Part shown: positions 7,619-16,796 of the stretch, piece after piece
Layout: each line of letters starts with the position of its first letter
Position numbering within the stretch: position 1 is the stretch's first letter
From: CAUZWH01 sp965247665
Lineage (GTDB): Bacteria; Pseudomonadota; Alphaproteobacteria; SHVV01
Reading direction: 5' to 3'
Assembly (NCBI GenBank): GCA_965247665.1
Contig: CBDFHH010000003.1
Coordinates: 62,001-126,000 of the forward strand
Length of the DNA stretch: 64,000 bases
The notes under the pieces: model-generated
The model's input: only the letters and a program-made list of their open reading frames with translations
Databases searched by the model: none
Told to the model about the DNA's origin: nothing
Made by a program: the position numbers and the translations under genes

Positions 7619-9934
7619 ATGAAGTTCGGGATTGGCCAGCCGGTCAGGCGCAAAGAGGACAGCCGCTTCGTTCGCGGCGCCGGGCGCTACCTCGACGATG
7701 TCTCGATCGATCGGCAGGCCCACGCAGCGCTGTTGCGTTCGCCGCACGCGCACGCCGCGATCCGCTCGATCGACATCGAGAAAGCCGCCGCATATCCCGG
7801 GGTACTCGTGGCGGCGACCGCGGCCGATATCGCGGCCGATGGGTTCGGCGAGCTGCACTGCCATTACCTGAAGCTGCTCGAACAGGTCGGTCAGAGTGCG
7901 GTCGATTTCGTTCCGGCGCAGCCCCTGCTGGCGCAGGCGCGCGTTCGTCATGTCGGCGATGCGGTCGCAATTGTGGTTGCCGAAACGCTGGTTGCCGCGC
8001 ACGTGGCGCTTGACCTGATCGAGGTCGATTACGAGCTACGGCCGTCGGCACCCGATCTTGCCGCCGCCGCACGCGGCGAGGCGCCAGCGGTGTGGGACGA
8101 GATACCGAACAACATCTGTTTCGAGTGGGAGAACGGCGATCGTGCCGCGACCGAGCGCGCGTTTCGCGACGCCGCGCGCACCGTAACCGTCGATTTGAGG
8201 AATAACCGCGTGGTGGGCAATTCCCTCGAACCGCGCGGTGCCATCGGCCTTTACGACCCGGCAGAGGATCACTACACGCTCTATGCCTCGACCCAGGGCC
8301 CCTATGTCGTGCGCGAGTACATTGCCGAGGACGTGCTGAAGATTCCGCCCGAGCGCCTGCGCGTAATCACGCCGGATGTCGGCGGTGGTTTCGGGCTCAA
8401 GCTCCATTCCTACAACGAATACGGACTGGTCCTGTGGGCGGCAAAGCGGACCGGGCGCGCGGTCAAATGGGTGAGCGACCGCAGCGAGGCCTTTAACAGC
8501 GACAAGCACGGCCGCGATAACATCACCACCGCGAGCCTGGCGCTCGACGATGACGCACGCATTCTCGCGCTCAAAGTCGAGACCATCGCCAATATGGGCG
8601 CATACCTGTCGAACGTCGCGCCGATCGTGCCGACCTATGCGAGCCGGGGCATACAGCTCGGGGCTTACGTTATCCGCACTGCGCATGTTGCGGTAACCGG
8701 CGTCTACACCAATACGGTATCGGTCGATGCCTATCGCGGCGCCGGACGGCCGGAGGCAATCTACCTGATCGAGCGTGTCATCAACGCCGCCGCGACCGCC
8801 CTTGATATCGACCCGGCCGAATTTCGCCGCCGCAATCTGGTGCCGCCTTCGGCGATTCCCTACGACAATCCGCTTGGCCTGCTCTACGACAGCGGCGAGT
8901 TCGAACGGGTGATGGATTTGGCGCGCGCGAGCGCCGACTGGGCGGGGGCGGCGAGCCGGCGCGCCGAAGCGGCATCGCGGGACCGACTGCACGGGGTCGG
9001 CATGTCGTATTACGTCGAAAAATGCGGCGATCCGGCGATTGGCGACGAAACCGCCGCTCTCAGCGTCGAGCCCGATGGCGTCGTCGGTATCAGGATCGGC
9101 ACCCAGGCGAGCGGGCAGGGGCACGAAACGGCCTATGCGCAGCTGATCGAGGACATGCTCGGCCTGCCGTTCGAAAGCGTCGAAGTTCGTCAGGGCGACA
9201 CGGTGCCCGGCGTCACGGGCGGCGGTAGCGGCGGCTCGCGCTCGCTGATGGTCGGAGGCAGCGCCATAAAGCTCGCCGTCGACGAGCTCATCAAGAAGGG
9301 GAGGATCGCCGCAGCCGACACTCTCGAAGTCGCGGTTGCCGATATCGAGTTTGGCCAGGGGTCGTTCATCGTCAGCGGCACCGACCGTCGCATCGGCCTG
9401 TTCGATCTGGCCGCGCAACTTCGCGACTCCGGCGCGGCCGACGATCTCTCGGCCGAAGCGAGCTTCATGCCGGGGGCATCCTCGATTCCCAATGGCTGCC
9501 ATATCTGCGAAGTCGAGATCGACCCCGACACCGGATCATGCGAGGTCGTTTCCTACGTCGTCGTTGACGATTTCGGCCGCATCATCAACCCCTTGCTTGC
9601 CGAGGGACAGGTGCATGGCGGCGTCGCCCAGGGGATCGGTCAGGCGCTGATTGAAGAGGCGGTTTACGATCGTGACGGGCAGCTGCTTTCCGGATCGTTC
9701 ATGGACTACGCCTTGCCGCGAGCGATCGATTTGCCGAACATTGCCACCGAGTTCCACGAAGTCCCGACGCCCAACAATCCGCTTGGCGTCAAGGGCGCCG
9801 GCGAATCGGGAGCGATCGCCGCGCCGCCGGCGGTTATGAACGCGGTGGCCGATGCACTGAGCGCCTATGGTCCGTTCACGATCGACATGCCCGCCACGCC
9901 CGAAAAGATCTGGCGCGCCATTGCCGGGCGGTAA
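7619..9934 (+). CDS. Molybdenum hydroxylase large subunit (xanthine dehydrogenase/CoxL family)
   Basis: This is a 771-residue molybdopterin-binding subunit, the family's normal length. Visible signatures are PDVGGGFG near 257, AYRGAGRPE near 372, the Moco-contacting TQASGQGHE region near 500, GGGSGGSR near 537 and GVKGAGESG near 725, where the Glu is the catalytic base of the family. There is no CoxL form-I active-site loop, so CO dehydrogenase is unlikely. A hydroxylase of an N-heterocycle, aldehyde or purine is more plausible. The usual FAD and 2Fe-2S subunits are absent on both sides. The gene starts 288 bp after the tRNA fragment, so the island may have separated it from its partners. The ATG at 7619 is where similarity begins. 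Confidence 0.88.
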   Translation: MKFGIGQPVRRKEDSRFVRGAGRYLDDVSIDRQAHAALLRSPHAHAAIRSIDIEKAAAYPGVLVAATAADIAADGFGELHCHYLKLLEQVGQSAVDFVPAQPLLAQARVRHVGDAVAIVVAETLVAAHVALDLIEVDYELRPSAPDLAAAARGEAPAVWDEIPNNICFEWENGDRAATERAFRDAARTVTVDLRNNRVVGNSLEPRGAIGLYDPAEDHYTLYASTQGPYVVREYIAEDVLKIPPERLRVITPDVGGGFGLKLHSYNEYGLVLWAAKRTGRAVKWVSDRSEAFNSDKHGRDNITTASLALDDDARILALKVETIANMGAYLSNVAPIVPTYASRGIQLGAYVIRTAHVAVTGVYTNTVSVDAYRGAGRPEAIYLIERVINAAATALDIDPAEFRRRNLVPPSAIPYDNPLGLLYDSGEFERVMDLARASADWAGAASRRAEAASRDRLHGVGMSYYVEKCGDPAIGDETAALSVEPDGVVGIRIGTQASGQGHETAYAQLIEDMLGLPFESVEVRQGDTVPGVTGGGSGGSRSLMVGGSAIKLAVDELIKKGRIAAADTLEVAVADIEFGQGSFIVSGTDRRIGLFDLAAQLRDSGAADDLSAEASFMPGASSIPNGCHICEVEIDPDTGSCEVVSYVVVDDFGRIINPLLAEGQVHGGVAQGIGQALIEEAVYDRDGQLLSGSFMDYALPRAIDLPNIATEFHEVPTPNNPLGVKGAGESGAIAAPPAVMNAVADALSAYGPFTIDMPATPEKIWRAIAGR

Positions 9935-9947
9935 AACGCTTATCCCA

Positions 9948-10047
9948 CCGCTAGCTGGTCTAGCGGCTCTCTCATCGCTAGCTGGTCTAGCGGCTCTTTC
10001 CACCGCTAGTCTAGCTGGTCTGGCGGCTCTCACTGCTGGTCCAGCGG
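9948..10047. repeat. Four tandem hairpin-forming repeats
   Basis: A unit of the form CCGCTAG-CTGGT-CTAGCGG recurs four times with spacers of about 10 nt. Copy 1 (9948-9966) is a perfect 7-bp stem with a 5-nt loop. Copy 2 (9976-9992) is a perfect 6-bp stem. Copy 3 (10003-10026) has one wobble and a longer loop, and copy 4 (10033-10047) is diverged with compensating stem changes. The array sits in the 211-bp gap between the molybdenum hydroxylase and a Rieske gene. It could terminate transcription, protect mRNA ends or be a REP-type element. No long T tract follows. Confidence 0.8.
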
Positions 10048-10145
10048 CGGGCCGTGGTTTGCCGGCGTCAAATCGACGGGCGCGGCGGCCAGGGTTATAA
10101 GCGGTGGTTGTAAGCGGTATTGAAAATCCGTGAGGGAGGCCGGAA

Positions 10146-11291
10146 ATGTCCGTGTCAGAAACCTTGCCGGCGGCCCCCGCCGCCGACTTCGCGCGAACCC
10201 GGGGTTCGCTTCGCAATGCGCGGCATCTCCCGGGCTACGTCTACACCTCGCCGGAGATCTATCAGCGCGAGAAGGAAACGATCTTCATGAAGGACTGGCT
10301 GTGCGTCGGTCGAATGGAGGAGGTGGAGAACCCGGGCGATTACATGGCCCTCAGAATCATGGACGAGCCGGTCATCGTCGCCCGTGACAATGACGGCAAT
10401 GTCGGCGCGTTCGCCAATGTCTGCAAGCATCGCGGCGTCGAAGTCGCCAGCGGCGTGGGCAATACCCAAGAATTCAGCTGTCCCTACCATGGCTGGCTGT
10501 ACGATCTGCAAGGCAAGCTTGTCGGCGCTCCCTACATGAAAGAAGCCGAGGGTTTCGACCCTGAGAATTGCCGGCTGAAACCGTTACAGTTCGGCGAATG
10601 GCGCGGCTGGATGTTTGTCAACTTCGATGCCGACGCGGGTCCGCTCGACGGGTTCGTGGCCGAATATGAACGAGAGTTCGCCTTCCTCCAGCACGACAAA
10701 ACGCGGCTTGCGACCAAGCACGTCGTCAATCTCGATTGCAATTGGAAGTTTGTCGTCGAGAACCTGCAGGACTTCTATCATGTCCAGGTCCTGCATCTGG
10801 ACACCTTCGGCGCTCACATCAATATCGACGACTTCGTTTTCAACGTGAAGGAAAACGGCGGCTTCAGTTCATTCTACGATGCCGCGCCGGATACGCCCAA
10901 CTCGGAGTCGCTGTTCGGGCAGATGCCGTGGCTGGCCGACAAGCCGATGAGCTTCGCCTATACCGGCTACCTCGCGCCCAACTTTCACATTTTCGGACGG
11001 GTCGACGAATCCCACCCCATGGTTATCTGGCCGCTGGCGCCGGACAAGACTCAGATCATCGTCTACCACGTGTTCCCGGCCGAGCATTTCGAACAACCGG
11101 ACTTCATGGACAAAGCCCGGATCTATCACGACTTTCTGGTTACGGTTCTCGAAGAGGACCGCGAGATGGTGAATTCGCTGCAGCGTGGGATGAACTCGAA
11201 GATGTTCGAGCCCGGGCGATTGTCGCGCATGGAGGTCAACCTCCACAATTTGCTCAACTACTATCTCGACCGCGTTTCGCTCGAGGCCTAA
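10146..11291 (+). CDS. Rieske non-heme iron oxygenase, alpha subunit (1)
   Basis: This 381-residue aromatic-ring-hydroxylating oxygenase has a Rieske 2Fe-2S site at C93, H95, C112 and H115. The mononuclear iron region reads NWKFVVENLQDFYHVQVLH, where D209 is the bridging Asp and H212/H217 are iron ligands. The start follows GAGGGAGG at 10132-10139. The product should oxygenate an aromatic, heterocyclic or quaternary-ammonium type substrate using electrons from a separate reductase, and no ferredoxin or reductase gene is present in the window. The next gene, an NTF2/SnoaL-like protein, begins 3 bp after the stop. Small NTF2-fold proteins act as beta subunits in some such oxygenases, so the pair may form one enzyme. 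The substrate is not deducible. Confidence 0.92.
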   Translation: MSVSETLPAAPAADFARTRGSLRNARHLPGYVYTSPEIYQREKETIFMKDWLCVGRMEEVENPGDYMALRIMDEPVIVARDNDGNVGAFANVCKHRGVEVASGVGNTQEFSCPYHGWLYDLQGKLVGAPYMKEAEGFDPENCRLKPLQFGEWRGWMFVNFDADAGPLDGFVAEYEREFAFLQHDKTRLATKHVVNLDCNWKFVVENLQDFYHVQVLHLDTFGAHINIDDFVFNVKENGGFSSFYDAAPDTPNSESLFGQMPWLADKPMSFAYTGYLAPNFHIFGRVDESHPMVIWPLAPDKTQIIVYHVFPAEHFEQPDFMDKARIYHDFLVTVLEEDREMVNSLQRGMNSKMFEPGRLSRMEVNLHNLLNYYLDRVSLEA

Positions 11292-11294
11292 CCG

Positions 11295-11699
11295 ATGAAC
11301 GAAGTTGTCGAAGCCGGCGGGCGCGTTAGCGTCGAGATGGTCACCGCGATCGTCGACGCCTTTAACCGCCACGACGTCGATGCGATCATGAACTATTGCG
11401 CGGACGACATCGTTTGGGTGATGGCGCGGGGACCCCATCCCTGGGGTCGCAAGTACCAAGGCGCGGCGGAAGTGCGCCAAGCGCTGGTCGAGCGATTCAA
11501 GTCGATTCCCGACGCACAATGGCGCGATGGCACGGACTACGTGCTCGGCGATGTCGGCGTTTCCGAATGGACCTTGGTGGGCACGACAACCCAGGGTGAG
11601 AAGCTCGAGCTCCGGGGTTGCGATCTGTGGAAGTTCCGCGACGGCAAGGTGATCAAGAAAGACACCTACTGGAAGCAGATCCACGCCGACTTCACTTAG
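11295..11699 (+). CDS. NTF2/SnoaL-like protein, possible oxygenase beta-type partner
   Basis: This 134-residue protein has the cone-shaped NTF2-like pattern: helix AIVDAFNRHDVDAIMNYCAD, strand DIVWVMARGP, then KYQGAAEVRQAL and the C-terminal strand pair LELRGCDLWKFRDGKVIKKD. SnoaL-like proteins are isomerases, cyclases or structural subunits. It starts 3 bp after the Rieske alpha gene, so co-translation is likely, but its sequence is closer to free SnoaL-like enzymes than to classical ring-hydroxylase beta subunits. The function is therefore open. Confidence 0.8.
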   Translation: MNEVVEAGGRVSVEMVTAIVDAFNRHDVDAIMNYCADDIVWVMARGPHPWGRKYQGAAEVRQALVERFKSIPDAQWRDGTDYVLGDVGVSEWTLVGTTTQGEKLELRGCDLWKFRDGKVIKKDTYWKQIHADFT

Positions 11700-11863
11700 C
11701 CCACGTGTCCGCGCCACGGGATATGCGGGCGAGGTGCTGCTCGGCGGCGCGGGCGGTCTCCTCTGCATCCACGCCGGTTCGTTGCGGGCGTGATTGCGCA
11801 CGAATTCCCGGGGTGCCGACGCGGGAATCATGCCAATGCAACATCGGCTTCTCCCACGCGTAG

Positions 11864-12040
11864 TGGGACGGTGTCGATATCGTCAGGATTGCCGGCGACG
11901 GGGATTCGCCAACCTCCGCCGGGCAACTGCAGGGGAGCATCAGCCCCGAAGAGTTGCAAGCGGTCGCCGAGGGGGCCCCTGTCTGCGGCAAGGTGTGCAC
12001 GATCCATTCGCGCTCGGGCCGCGCCTCGCGCGATGGGTGA
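11864..12040 (+). pseudogene. Amidohydrolase fragment (middle part), plus strand
   Basis: The frame from 11864 to the TGA at 12038-12040 reads VDIVRIAGDGDSP, then SPEELQAVAEGAPVCGKVCT. This resembles the segment of metal-dependent amidohydrolases where a 'GAD-x-I-K' strand is followed by S-x-E-E-L and A-H-x-x-G. It begins right after a TAG and has no start or ribosome site. The N-terminal part of a similar protein lies just to the right on the opposite strand, so I read both as pieces of one dead gene with a local inversion. Codon third positions here are GC-rich like real genes. Confidence 0.45.
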
Positions 12041-12149
12041 TCTCCCGGCGCGCCCGTTTGATGAATGCGTGGCGGGTGTTGCACGGCACGGAGAACGACG
12101 ATTTGGGATGCTCAAGCCGCGGCCGCCATGGCGAGCCGATGCCGACTTC

Positions 12150-12591
12150 AAGTCGATAGATCGTGCCCGCCGGCCGCGATCCGTGGGCCTTCGATCGGGC
12201 CGGCGTCGACGGCGCCGCGTCGCGCCACATTGATATTCCGGATTCCGCCAGGCGCGGCGATTGCTGCGCGCCGGCGCGCAGCACCTGCTTCGGCCCGTGC
12301 GTCGCACGTCGTGCGCGGTACGCGACGCCGGGACGGAAATCGAGCTCCTCGAACGAGGTGATGCCGCCGTACCAAGGATGGACATGGCAATCCACGATGC
12401 CCGGCATGATGGCAGGGCCGGCGGCATCGATCGTCTCATCGTCGCCGACGCCATCGGCGTGGGCTTCGACGATTTCGGCGGCGCCGATCTTGGCGATGCG
12501 CTGGTCCCGGACGAAGGTCGCGGCATCCTTTTTTTGCCGCCGCACCGGTGCAGTCCGGTAGGCTCCCGTCGCCGATCGGATAGTTCGCCAT
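12150..12591 (-). pseudogene. Amidohydrolase N-terminal fragments, frameshifted
   Basis: Reading leftward from an ATG at 12591 gives DGSLPDCTGAAAKK. A one-base shift at a run of seven A (12530-12536) then restores DAATFVRDQRIAKIG, then AAGPAIMPGIVDCHVHPWYG with the H-x-H metal motif, RPGVAYRA and KQVLRAGA. A further shift leads to INVARRGAVDAGPIEGPRI. This is the standard order of imidazolonepropionase-like amidohydrolases, broken by at least two frameshifts and missing its C-terminal half. The remainder of 11700-12672 shows no other gene. Confidence 0.6.
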
Positions 12592-12672
12592 CGACCGCGG
12601 GCTTGCGCTCGTGTCGCATCGATCGGGCGATCACAAGACGCGCACCGCGCATTCGGTAATGGGAGCGGAACC

Positions 12673-12957
12673 ATGAAAGTGCTGATCCAGATCTTCGAGT
12701 CCGAGTCGTTCGAAAAATGGAAAGCCGCCTTCGACGGCAATCAGGAATGGCGGACCCAAATGACGTTCCACAATCCGCAGCTTTTCCGCGGCTCCGACAA
12801 CCCCGATCAGATCATGCTGATCTGCCGGGTCGATGACCCGCAGCCCTATTTCGACTTCATGAAATCCGACCTCTGGGAAGAGCGCACCGCCAAGTCGGGT
12901 CATAAGAGCGAAGGCTCGCAGGTGCTGGTCATGGATGAAGTGCCTTTGTATCTGTAG
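12673..12957 (+). CDS. Small protein of unknown function (94 aa), possible alpha-beta barrel
   Basis: I do not recognise a named family. The protein is acidic with few charged clusters: a strand (MKVLIQIF), a helix (FEKWKAAF), further strands (MTFHNPQLFRG, IMLICRVDD), a helix (YFDFMKSDLW) and a final strand (QVLVMDEV). That order fits a dimeric ferredoxin-like (ABM/EthD-type) fold, common in small accessory proteins of catabolic operons. The ATG at 12673 is preceded by GGAGCGGA. No close operon partner is seen: the next gene starts 116 bp downstream on the same strand. Confidence 0.6.
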   Translation: MKVLIQIFESESFEKWKAAFDGNQEWRTQMTFHNPQLFRGSDNPDQIMLICRVDDPQPYFDFMKSDLWEERTAKSGHKSEGSQVLVMDEVPLYL

Positions 12958-13073
12958 TCGCGGCCGTGCCGAACGATTTCAGGCGGTCGGCGGGATACGC
13001 GCCGATCCGCCACGCCGTTTTGCGATCGAACGCGGGACATACCGTTATCGACCCGGCCCGCGCAGGGTGAACG

Positions 13074-14009
13074 ATGTCGGAAACTCCTTCCAAGATCACC
13101 GACTTGGTCGAGGGCCCGTGGCTCCCCTACCTCGCGCTTGCTCTTGCGATGACCTTCCTTGGCGGCTCGGTCGTGTTGGGGCGGGCAATCCGCGCCGATA
13201 TTCCACCGATGGGCTTGGTGTTTTGGCGCAACTTCATCGCGCTGCTTCTCATCCTGCCACTCGTCTATGCGCCGCTCCGTCGTCAACTGCCGATTCTCTT
13301 GCGCCATTGGAAGTTGATGATGTTGATCGGTCTTGCCAACTCGATCAGCGGTCAGGCGCTGCTTCTGGTGGCGCTGCATGAATCGACCGCTGTCACCGCC
13401 GGGCTGATCAACGCCACCGGTCCCGCGATAACGGTTATCGTCTCCTGGTTGCTGCTGCGCGATACCATCGTGTGGAAGCAAGGTCTTGGCCTGGTCGTGG
13501 CCCTCATCGGCGTTGCGGTGATCGTCTTGCGCGGCGACCTGAACGTCCTGCTCGGCCTCCAATTCGTGCTCGGGGACGTTTGGGTGCAAGTCACCGCGGT
13601 GAGCTATGCCACCGGCGGCGTCTTGATCAAACGGGCGCCACCCGAGCTCAATCCGTTCGTGCTGTTTGTCGGCCAAACATTCTCCGGCCTGGTGCTGATC
13701 GTGCCCTTTTATGTCGCTGAGATCCTGCTCACCGACTCGCGCGTCGAATTCAATCCGCTCACCATCGCAACCGTTTTCTACTACGCGATATTTTCGTCGA
13801 TATTGGCGTTGAGTTTCCTGATCTATGGCATCAAGCGAATCGGCCCCAACCGCGCCTCCGCCTTCTACTATGTGATCCCGGTTCTGACCGGCGTGATGGC
13901 CATCGCGTTTCTCGGGGAAGTTTTCGAGCTCTACCACGCGGCCGGTATCGTCCTGGTGCTGGGTGGGGTCTACCTGGCCAGCAAGATGCGTTCCACCAAA
14001 TCGGCGTAA
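13074..14009 (+). CDS. EamA/DMT-family transporter (1)
   Basis: This is a 311-residue integral membrane protein with about ten hydrophobic helices and the internal duplication of the drug/metabolite transporter superfamily. Examples are YLALALAMTFLGGSVVL near 16-32, FWRNFIALLLILPL near 48 and, in the second half, VFYYAIFSSILALSFLIYGI near 235. It acts in the inner membrane, probably as an exporter of a small metabolite. It lies between catabolic genes and directly before a Rieske oxygenase, so efflux of a pathway intermediate is a reasonable guess. The specificity is not visible in the sequence. Confidence 0.88.
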   Translation: MSETPSKITDLVEGPWLPYLALALAMTFLGGSVVLGRAIRADIPPMGLVFWRNFIALLLILPLVYAPLRRQLPILLRHWKLMMLIGLANSISGQALLLVALHESTAVTAGLINATGPAITVIVSWLLLRDTIVWKQGLGLVVALIGVAVIVLRGDLNVLLGLQFVLGDVWVQVTAVSYATGGVLIKRAPPELNPFVLFVGQTFSGLVLIVPFYVAEILLTDSRVEFNPLTIATVFYYAIFSSILALSFLIYGIKRIGPNRASAFYYVIPVLTGVMAIAFLGEVFELYHAAGIVLVLGGVYLASKMRSTKSA

Positions 14010-14066
14010 CCGGCTTTTCGGCGACCGGCGAACGTGTGAAACTTGCGCCTCAGGGGAGGACGCAAC

Positions 14067-15257
14067 ATGGTGCTTGCCAACGAACCAGAGGTCGCGACGG
14101 CGTGGCCCGCCGCCGGTCTGGATAAGATCAGGGCTCCGATTGGCAGTGCGCGCCACGTGCCGGGTTCTTTCTACAGCTCGTCCGAGGTGTACGAACTGGA
14201 GAAGCAGCACATCTTCATGAAGGATTGGCTGTGCGCCGCCCGCGTCGAGGAACTGGAGAATCCGGGCGACTATATGGCGATCCGTATCATGGGCGAGCCG
14301 GCCATCATCGTGCGCGACGAGTCCGGTGAGCTGAAGGCGTTCTCCAACACCTGCGCCCACCGCGGTGTCGAAGTTATCCGGGGCGAAGGCAACACAACCC
14401 ATTTCAGCTGTCCCTACCACGGCTGGACCTATGACCTTAAGGGTGCCCTGACCGGTGCGTCGTTCATGGAGGAATCGGAGGAATTCGACCCCGGTCAACT
14501 CGGGCTGCCGCCGCTGCGCCTCGAAGTGTGGGCCGGATGGATCTTCATCACCTTCGACGAAGCCGCACCGCCGCTATCCGAATTCGCCGCTCATTTCGAG
14601 CATGAGTTCGGCTTCCTGCGACAGGAGGATTGCCGGCTCGCGGTCAAGGTCGCGGTCGAACTCGATTGCAATTGGAAGCTGTTCGTCGAGAACCTGCTCG
14701 ATGTCTACCACGCGGCGACGCTGCACGTTAAAACGATCGGCGCCAAACGCGGACGTGCCGACAAATACCCCTTCCATCTGTTCGAACGCGGCGGCACCAG
14801 CATGTTCTACAACTCCGCTCCCATGGTACCCGGCGGCGAGAGCCTGTTTGGCAAGATGCCGTGGCTCGAGGACAAGCCCGATGATTTCGCATGTTCGGGC
14901 CACCTGTCGCCGAACATGCAGCTGATCGCCCGGTCCGACAATATCCATCCGTTTTTGATATGGCCGCTTGGCCCGGATCGCTGCCAAATTATCAACTACA
15001 CCCTGTTCCCTAAGGAACATTTCGATCAGCCCGATTTCGCGGACAAGATCCAAATCTACAAGGACTACTTGATCGACGTGGTTGAGGAAGATCGATCGAT
15101 GGTCGCTTCGCTGCAGCAGAACATGAAATCCGCGCGGTTTCGGCCGGGGCCTTTGTCGACGCTGGAGCTCGGCATCCATCACGTGATCAACGATTTTGTC
15201 GATCGTACGATTGGTGACCCCAAAGCTGCGGGAAGCGCTAAAAAGGCGCCGGCTTGA
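14067..15257 (+). CDS. Rieske non-heme iron oxygenase, alpha subunit (2)
   Basis: This 396-residue protein is clearly a paralogue of the gene at 10146: both carry HIFMKDWLC/TIFMKDWLC and ENPGDYMA-type segments. The Rieske site is C96, H98, C115, H118. The catalytic stretch NWKLFVENLLDVYHAATLH keeps the Asp and two His ligands. The start at 14067 follows AGGGGAGGA at 14052-14060. The TRAP transporter begins 70 bp downstream, so uptake and oxidation of the same substrate is plausible. No reductase is encoded nearby. Confidence 0.92.
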   Translation: MVLANEPEVATAWPAAGLDKIRAPIGSARHVPGSFYSSSEVYELEKQHIFMKDWLCAARVEELENPGDYMAIRIMGEPAIIVRDESGELKAFSNTCAHRGVEVIRGEGNTTHFSCPYHGWTYDLKGALTGASFMEESEEFDPGQLGLPPLRLEVWAGWIFITFDEAAPPLSEFAAHFEHEFGFLRQEDCRLAVKVAVELDCNWKLFVENLLDVYHAATLHVKTIGAKRGRADKYPFHLFERGGTSMFYNSAPMVPGGESLFGKMPWLEDKPDDFACSGHLSPNMQLIARSDNIHPFLIWPLGPDRCQIINYTLFPKEHFDQPDFADKIQIYKDYLIDVVEEDRSMVASLQQNMKSARFRPGPLSTLELGIHHVINDFVDRTIGDPKAAGSAKKAPA

Positions 15258-15327
15258 TTTCCGGGGAGGACCAAACAATCGCTGTTAAGCGGCAGATCGC
15301 GTTCTGCACGGCGCGCGGGTGCATCAC

Positions 15328-16647
15328 ATGATCGAGTGGTGGATCCCACTGCTGATCATTTTCGGCGGCGCGATGTTCCTGCTGATCAAGGGCATCCCGG
15401 TCGCGTTCGCGTTCGTCATCATCAACATGCTCGGCGTGCTGATCCTGCAGGGCGGCGGCGCCGCCTTCAACACCTTCACCGCCAGCATGTATGCCTCGGT
15501 GACCAGCTTCACGCTTCTGCCGATCACCCTGTTCATCCTCATGGGCGAGATCCTGTGGCACTCCAACGTCGCGTTTCGCGCGGTTGATGTGCTCGACAAG
15601 CTGATGGGCCGTTTGCCTGGGCGTCTCAGCATCCTGACGGTGGCGTCGGGAACCATGTTCTCCAGTCTCAGCGGCTCGACCATGGCCAACACCGCGTTGC
15701 TTGGCACCATGCTGCTGCCCGACATGAAGCGCCGCGGCTACAAGGAACCGATGTCGATCGGGCCGATTATTGCCAGCGGTGGACTGGCGATGATCGTGCC
15801 GCCAAGCTCGCTGGCGGTGATCCTGGCCGCGATCGGCAAGCTGTCGATCGGTCGGCTGCTGATCGCGGCGTTGATCCCCGGCCTGATCATGGCTGTGCTC
15901 TACATCGCGTACATCGTGATTCGCTGCAAACTCCAACCCGAGCTGACGCCCGCCTACGAAGTGGTGAAGGTGCCGTGGAGCGAGCGGCTGATGGGTATCG
16001 TCAAATACCTGCTCCCGCTCGGCATTATCGTATTCCTCGTTACCGGCGTCATCGTCATCGGCGTTGCGACGCCGACCGAGGCTGCGGCAATGGGCTGCAT
16101 GGGTTCGTTCATCGTTGCCGGTGCCTATGGCGGCCTCTCGCGCGAGGTCGTCATCAAATCGGTAACCGGCACCGTGCGCATCTCGGTAATGATGTTCGCC
16201 ATCCTGATCGGTGCCATCGGGTTTAGCCAGATCATGGCCTTCTCGGGCGCGACGCGCGGCTTGCTCACCGCCGTCGGCGAGTTGGATATTCACCCGCTGC
16301 TGCTCATCGTGTGCATGCAACTGGTCGTCCTCATACTCGGGACGTTCATGGAGCAGGTGGCGATCATGCTGATCACGCTGCCGCTCTACATCCCGATCGT
16401 GAAGTTTCTCGGCTACGATCCGATCTGGTTCGGGGTGTTGATGCTGATCAATCTGGAGATGGCGTTGACGACTCCGCCGTTCGGCATGCTGTTGTTCGTC
16501 ATGAAGGGGGTGGCGCCGCCGGGGACCAAAATCAAAGCGATCTACCTCGCCGGGCTTCCGTTCCTGATCTGCGACTTGATCGCGCTCACGGTCGTTCTCG
16601 CGTTTCCGGAAACGACAACCTGGTTGCAAGACGTATTTTTCAGATGA
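15328..16647 (+). CDS. TRAP transporter large permease (DctM type)
   Basis: This 439-residue protein has about 12 membrane helices of the DctM/YiaN family. It carries the family's SGSTMANTALLGTMLLPDM region near 115, the PPSSLAVILAAIGKLSIG loop near 155 and, late, TPPFGMLLFVMKGVAPP. It forms the ion-coupled channel of a tripartite periplasmic transporter for organic acids. The ATG at 15328 opens directly with a membrane segment; a GTG at 15319 would add three residues. The gene order here is large permease, binding protein, small permease, whereas these systems are often ordered binding protein, small, large. Confidence 0.93.
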   Translation: MIEWWIPLLIIFGGAMFLLIKGIPVAFAFVIINMLGVLILQGGGAAFNTFTASMYASVTSFTLLPITLFILMGEILWHSNVAFRAVDVLDKLMGRLPGRLSILTVASGTMFSSLSGSTMANTALLGTMLLPDMKRRGYKEPMSIGPIIASGGLAMIVPPSSLAVILAAIGKLSIGRLLIAALIPGLIMAVLYIAYIVIRCKLQPELTPAYEVVKVPWSERLMGIVKYLLPLGIIVFLVTGVIVIGVATPTEAAAMGCMGSFIVAGAYGGLSREVVIKSVTGTVRISVMMFAILIGAIGFSQIMAFSGATRGLLTAVGELDIHPLLLIVCMQLVVLILGTFMEQVAIMLITLPLYIPIVKFLGYDPIWFGVLMLINLEMALTTPPFGMLLFVMKGVAPPGTKIKAIYLAGLPFLICDLIALTVVLAFPETTTWLQDVFFR

Positions 16648-16796
16648 TGAAGGGCAACAGGAGGAGCAGTGCGGTGTTGTTTGCGCGGCGTATTTGCGCG
16701 GTGGTAACATTTTCCAGCTTCAGGTAGTCGTCCCGCACAGCGATGCTGAAAGCGCCAATACCCTTAGCTAAATGGTCTAATTTTGGGAGGTCCCAT

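Noticed and set aside
8036..9502. 488-codon open frame antisense to the molybdenum hydroxylase
   Set aside because: It lies wholly inside a well-matched gene; composition (Arg/Asp/Gly-rich) is that of a high-GC antisense shadow and it has no family match.
7619..9934. Aerobic CO dehydrogenase (CoxL form I)
   Set aside because: The form-I active-site loop is missing and the AYRGAGRPE block is that of other molybdenum hydroxylases; small and medium subunits are absent.
12900..14498. 532-codon minus-strand frame across the EamA and Rieske genes
   Set aside because: It spans two real genes on the other strand and is rich in Gln/His/Asp repeats, the mirror image of membrane-protein codons.
15238..16710. 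490-codon minus-strand frame opposite the TRAP permease
   Set aside because: The permease has full family motifs on the plus strand; the opposite frame is low-complexity Asp/Gln/His.
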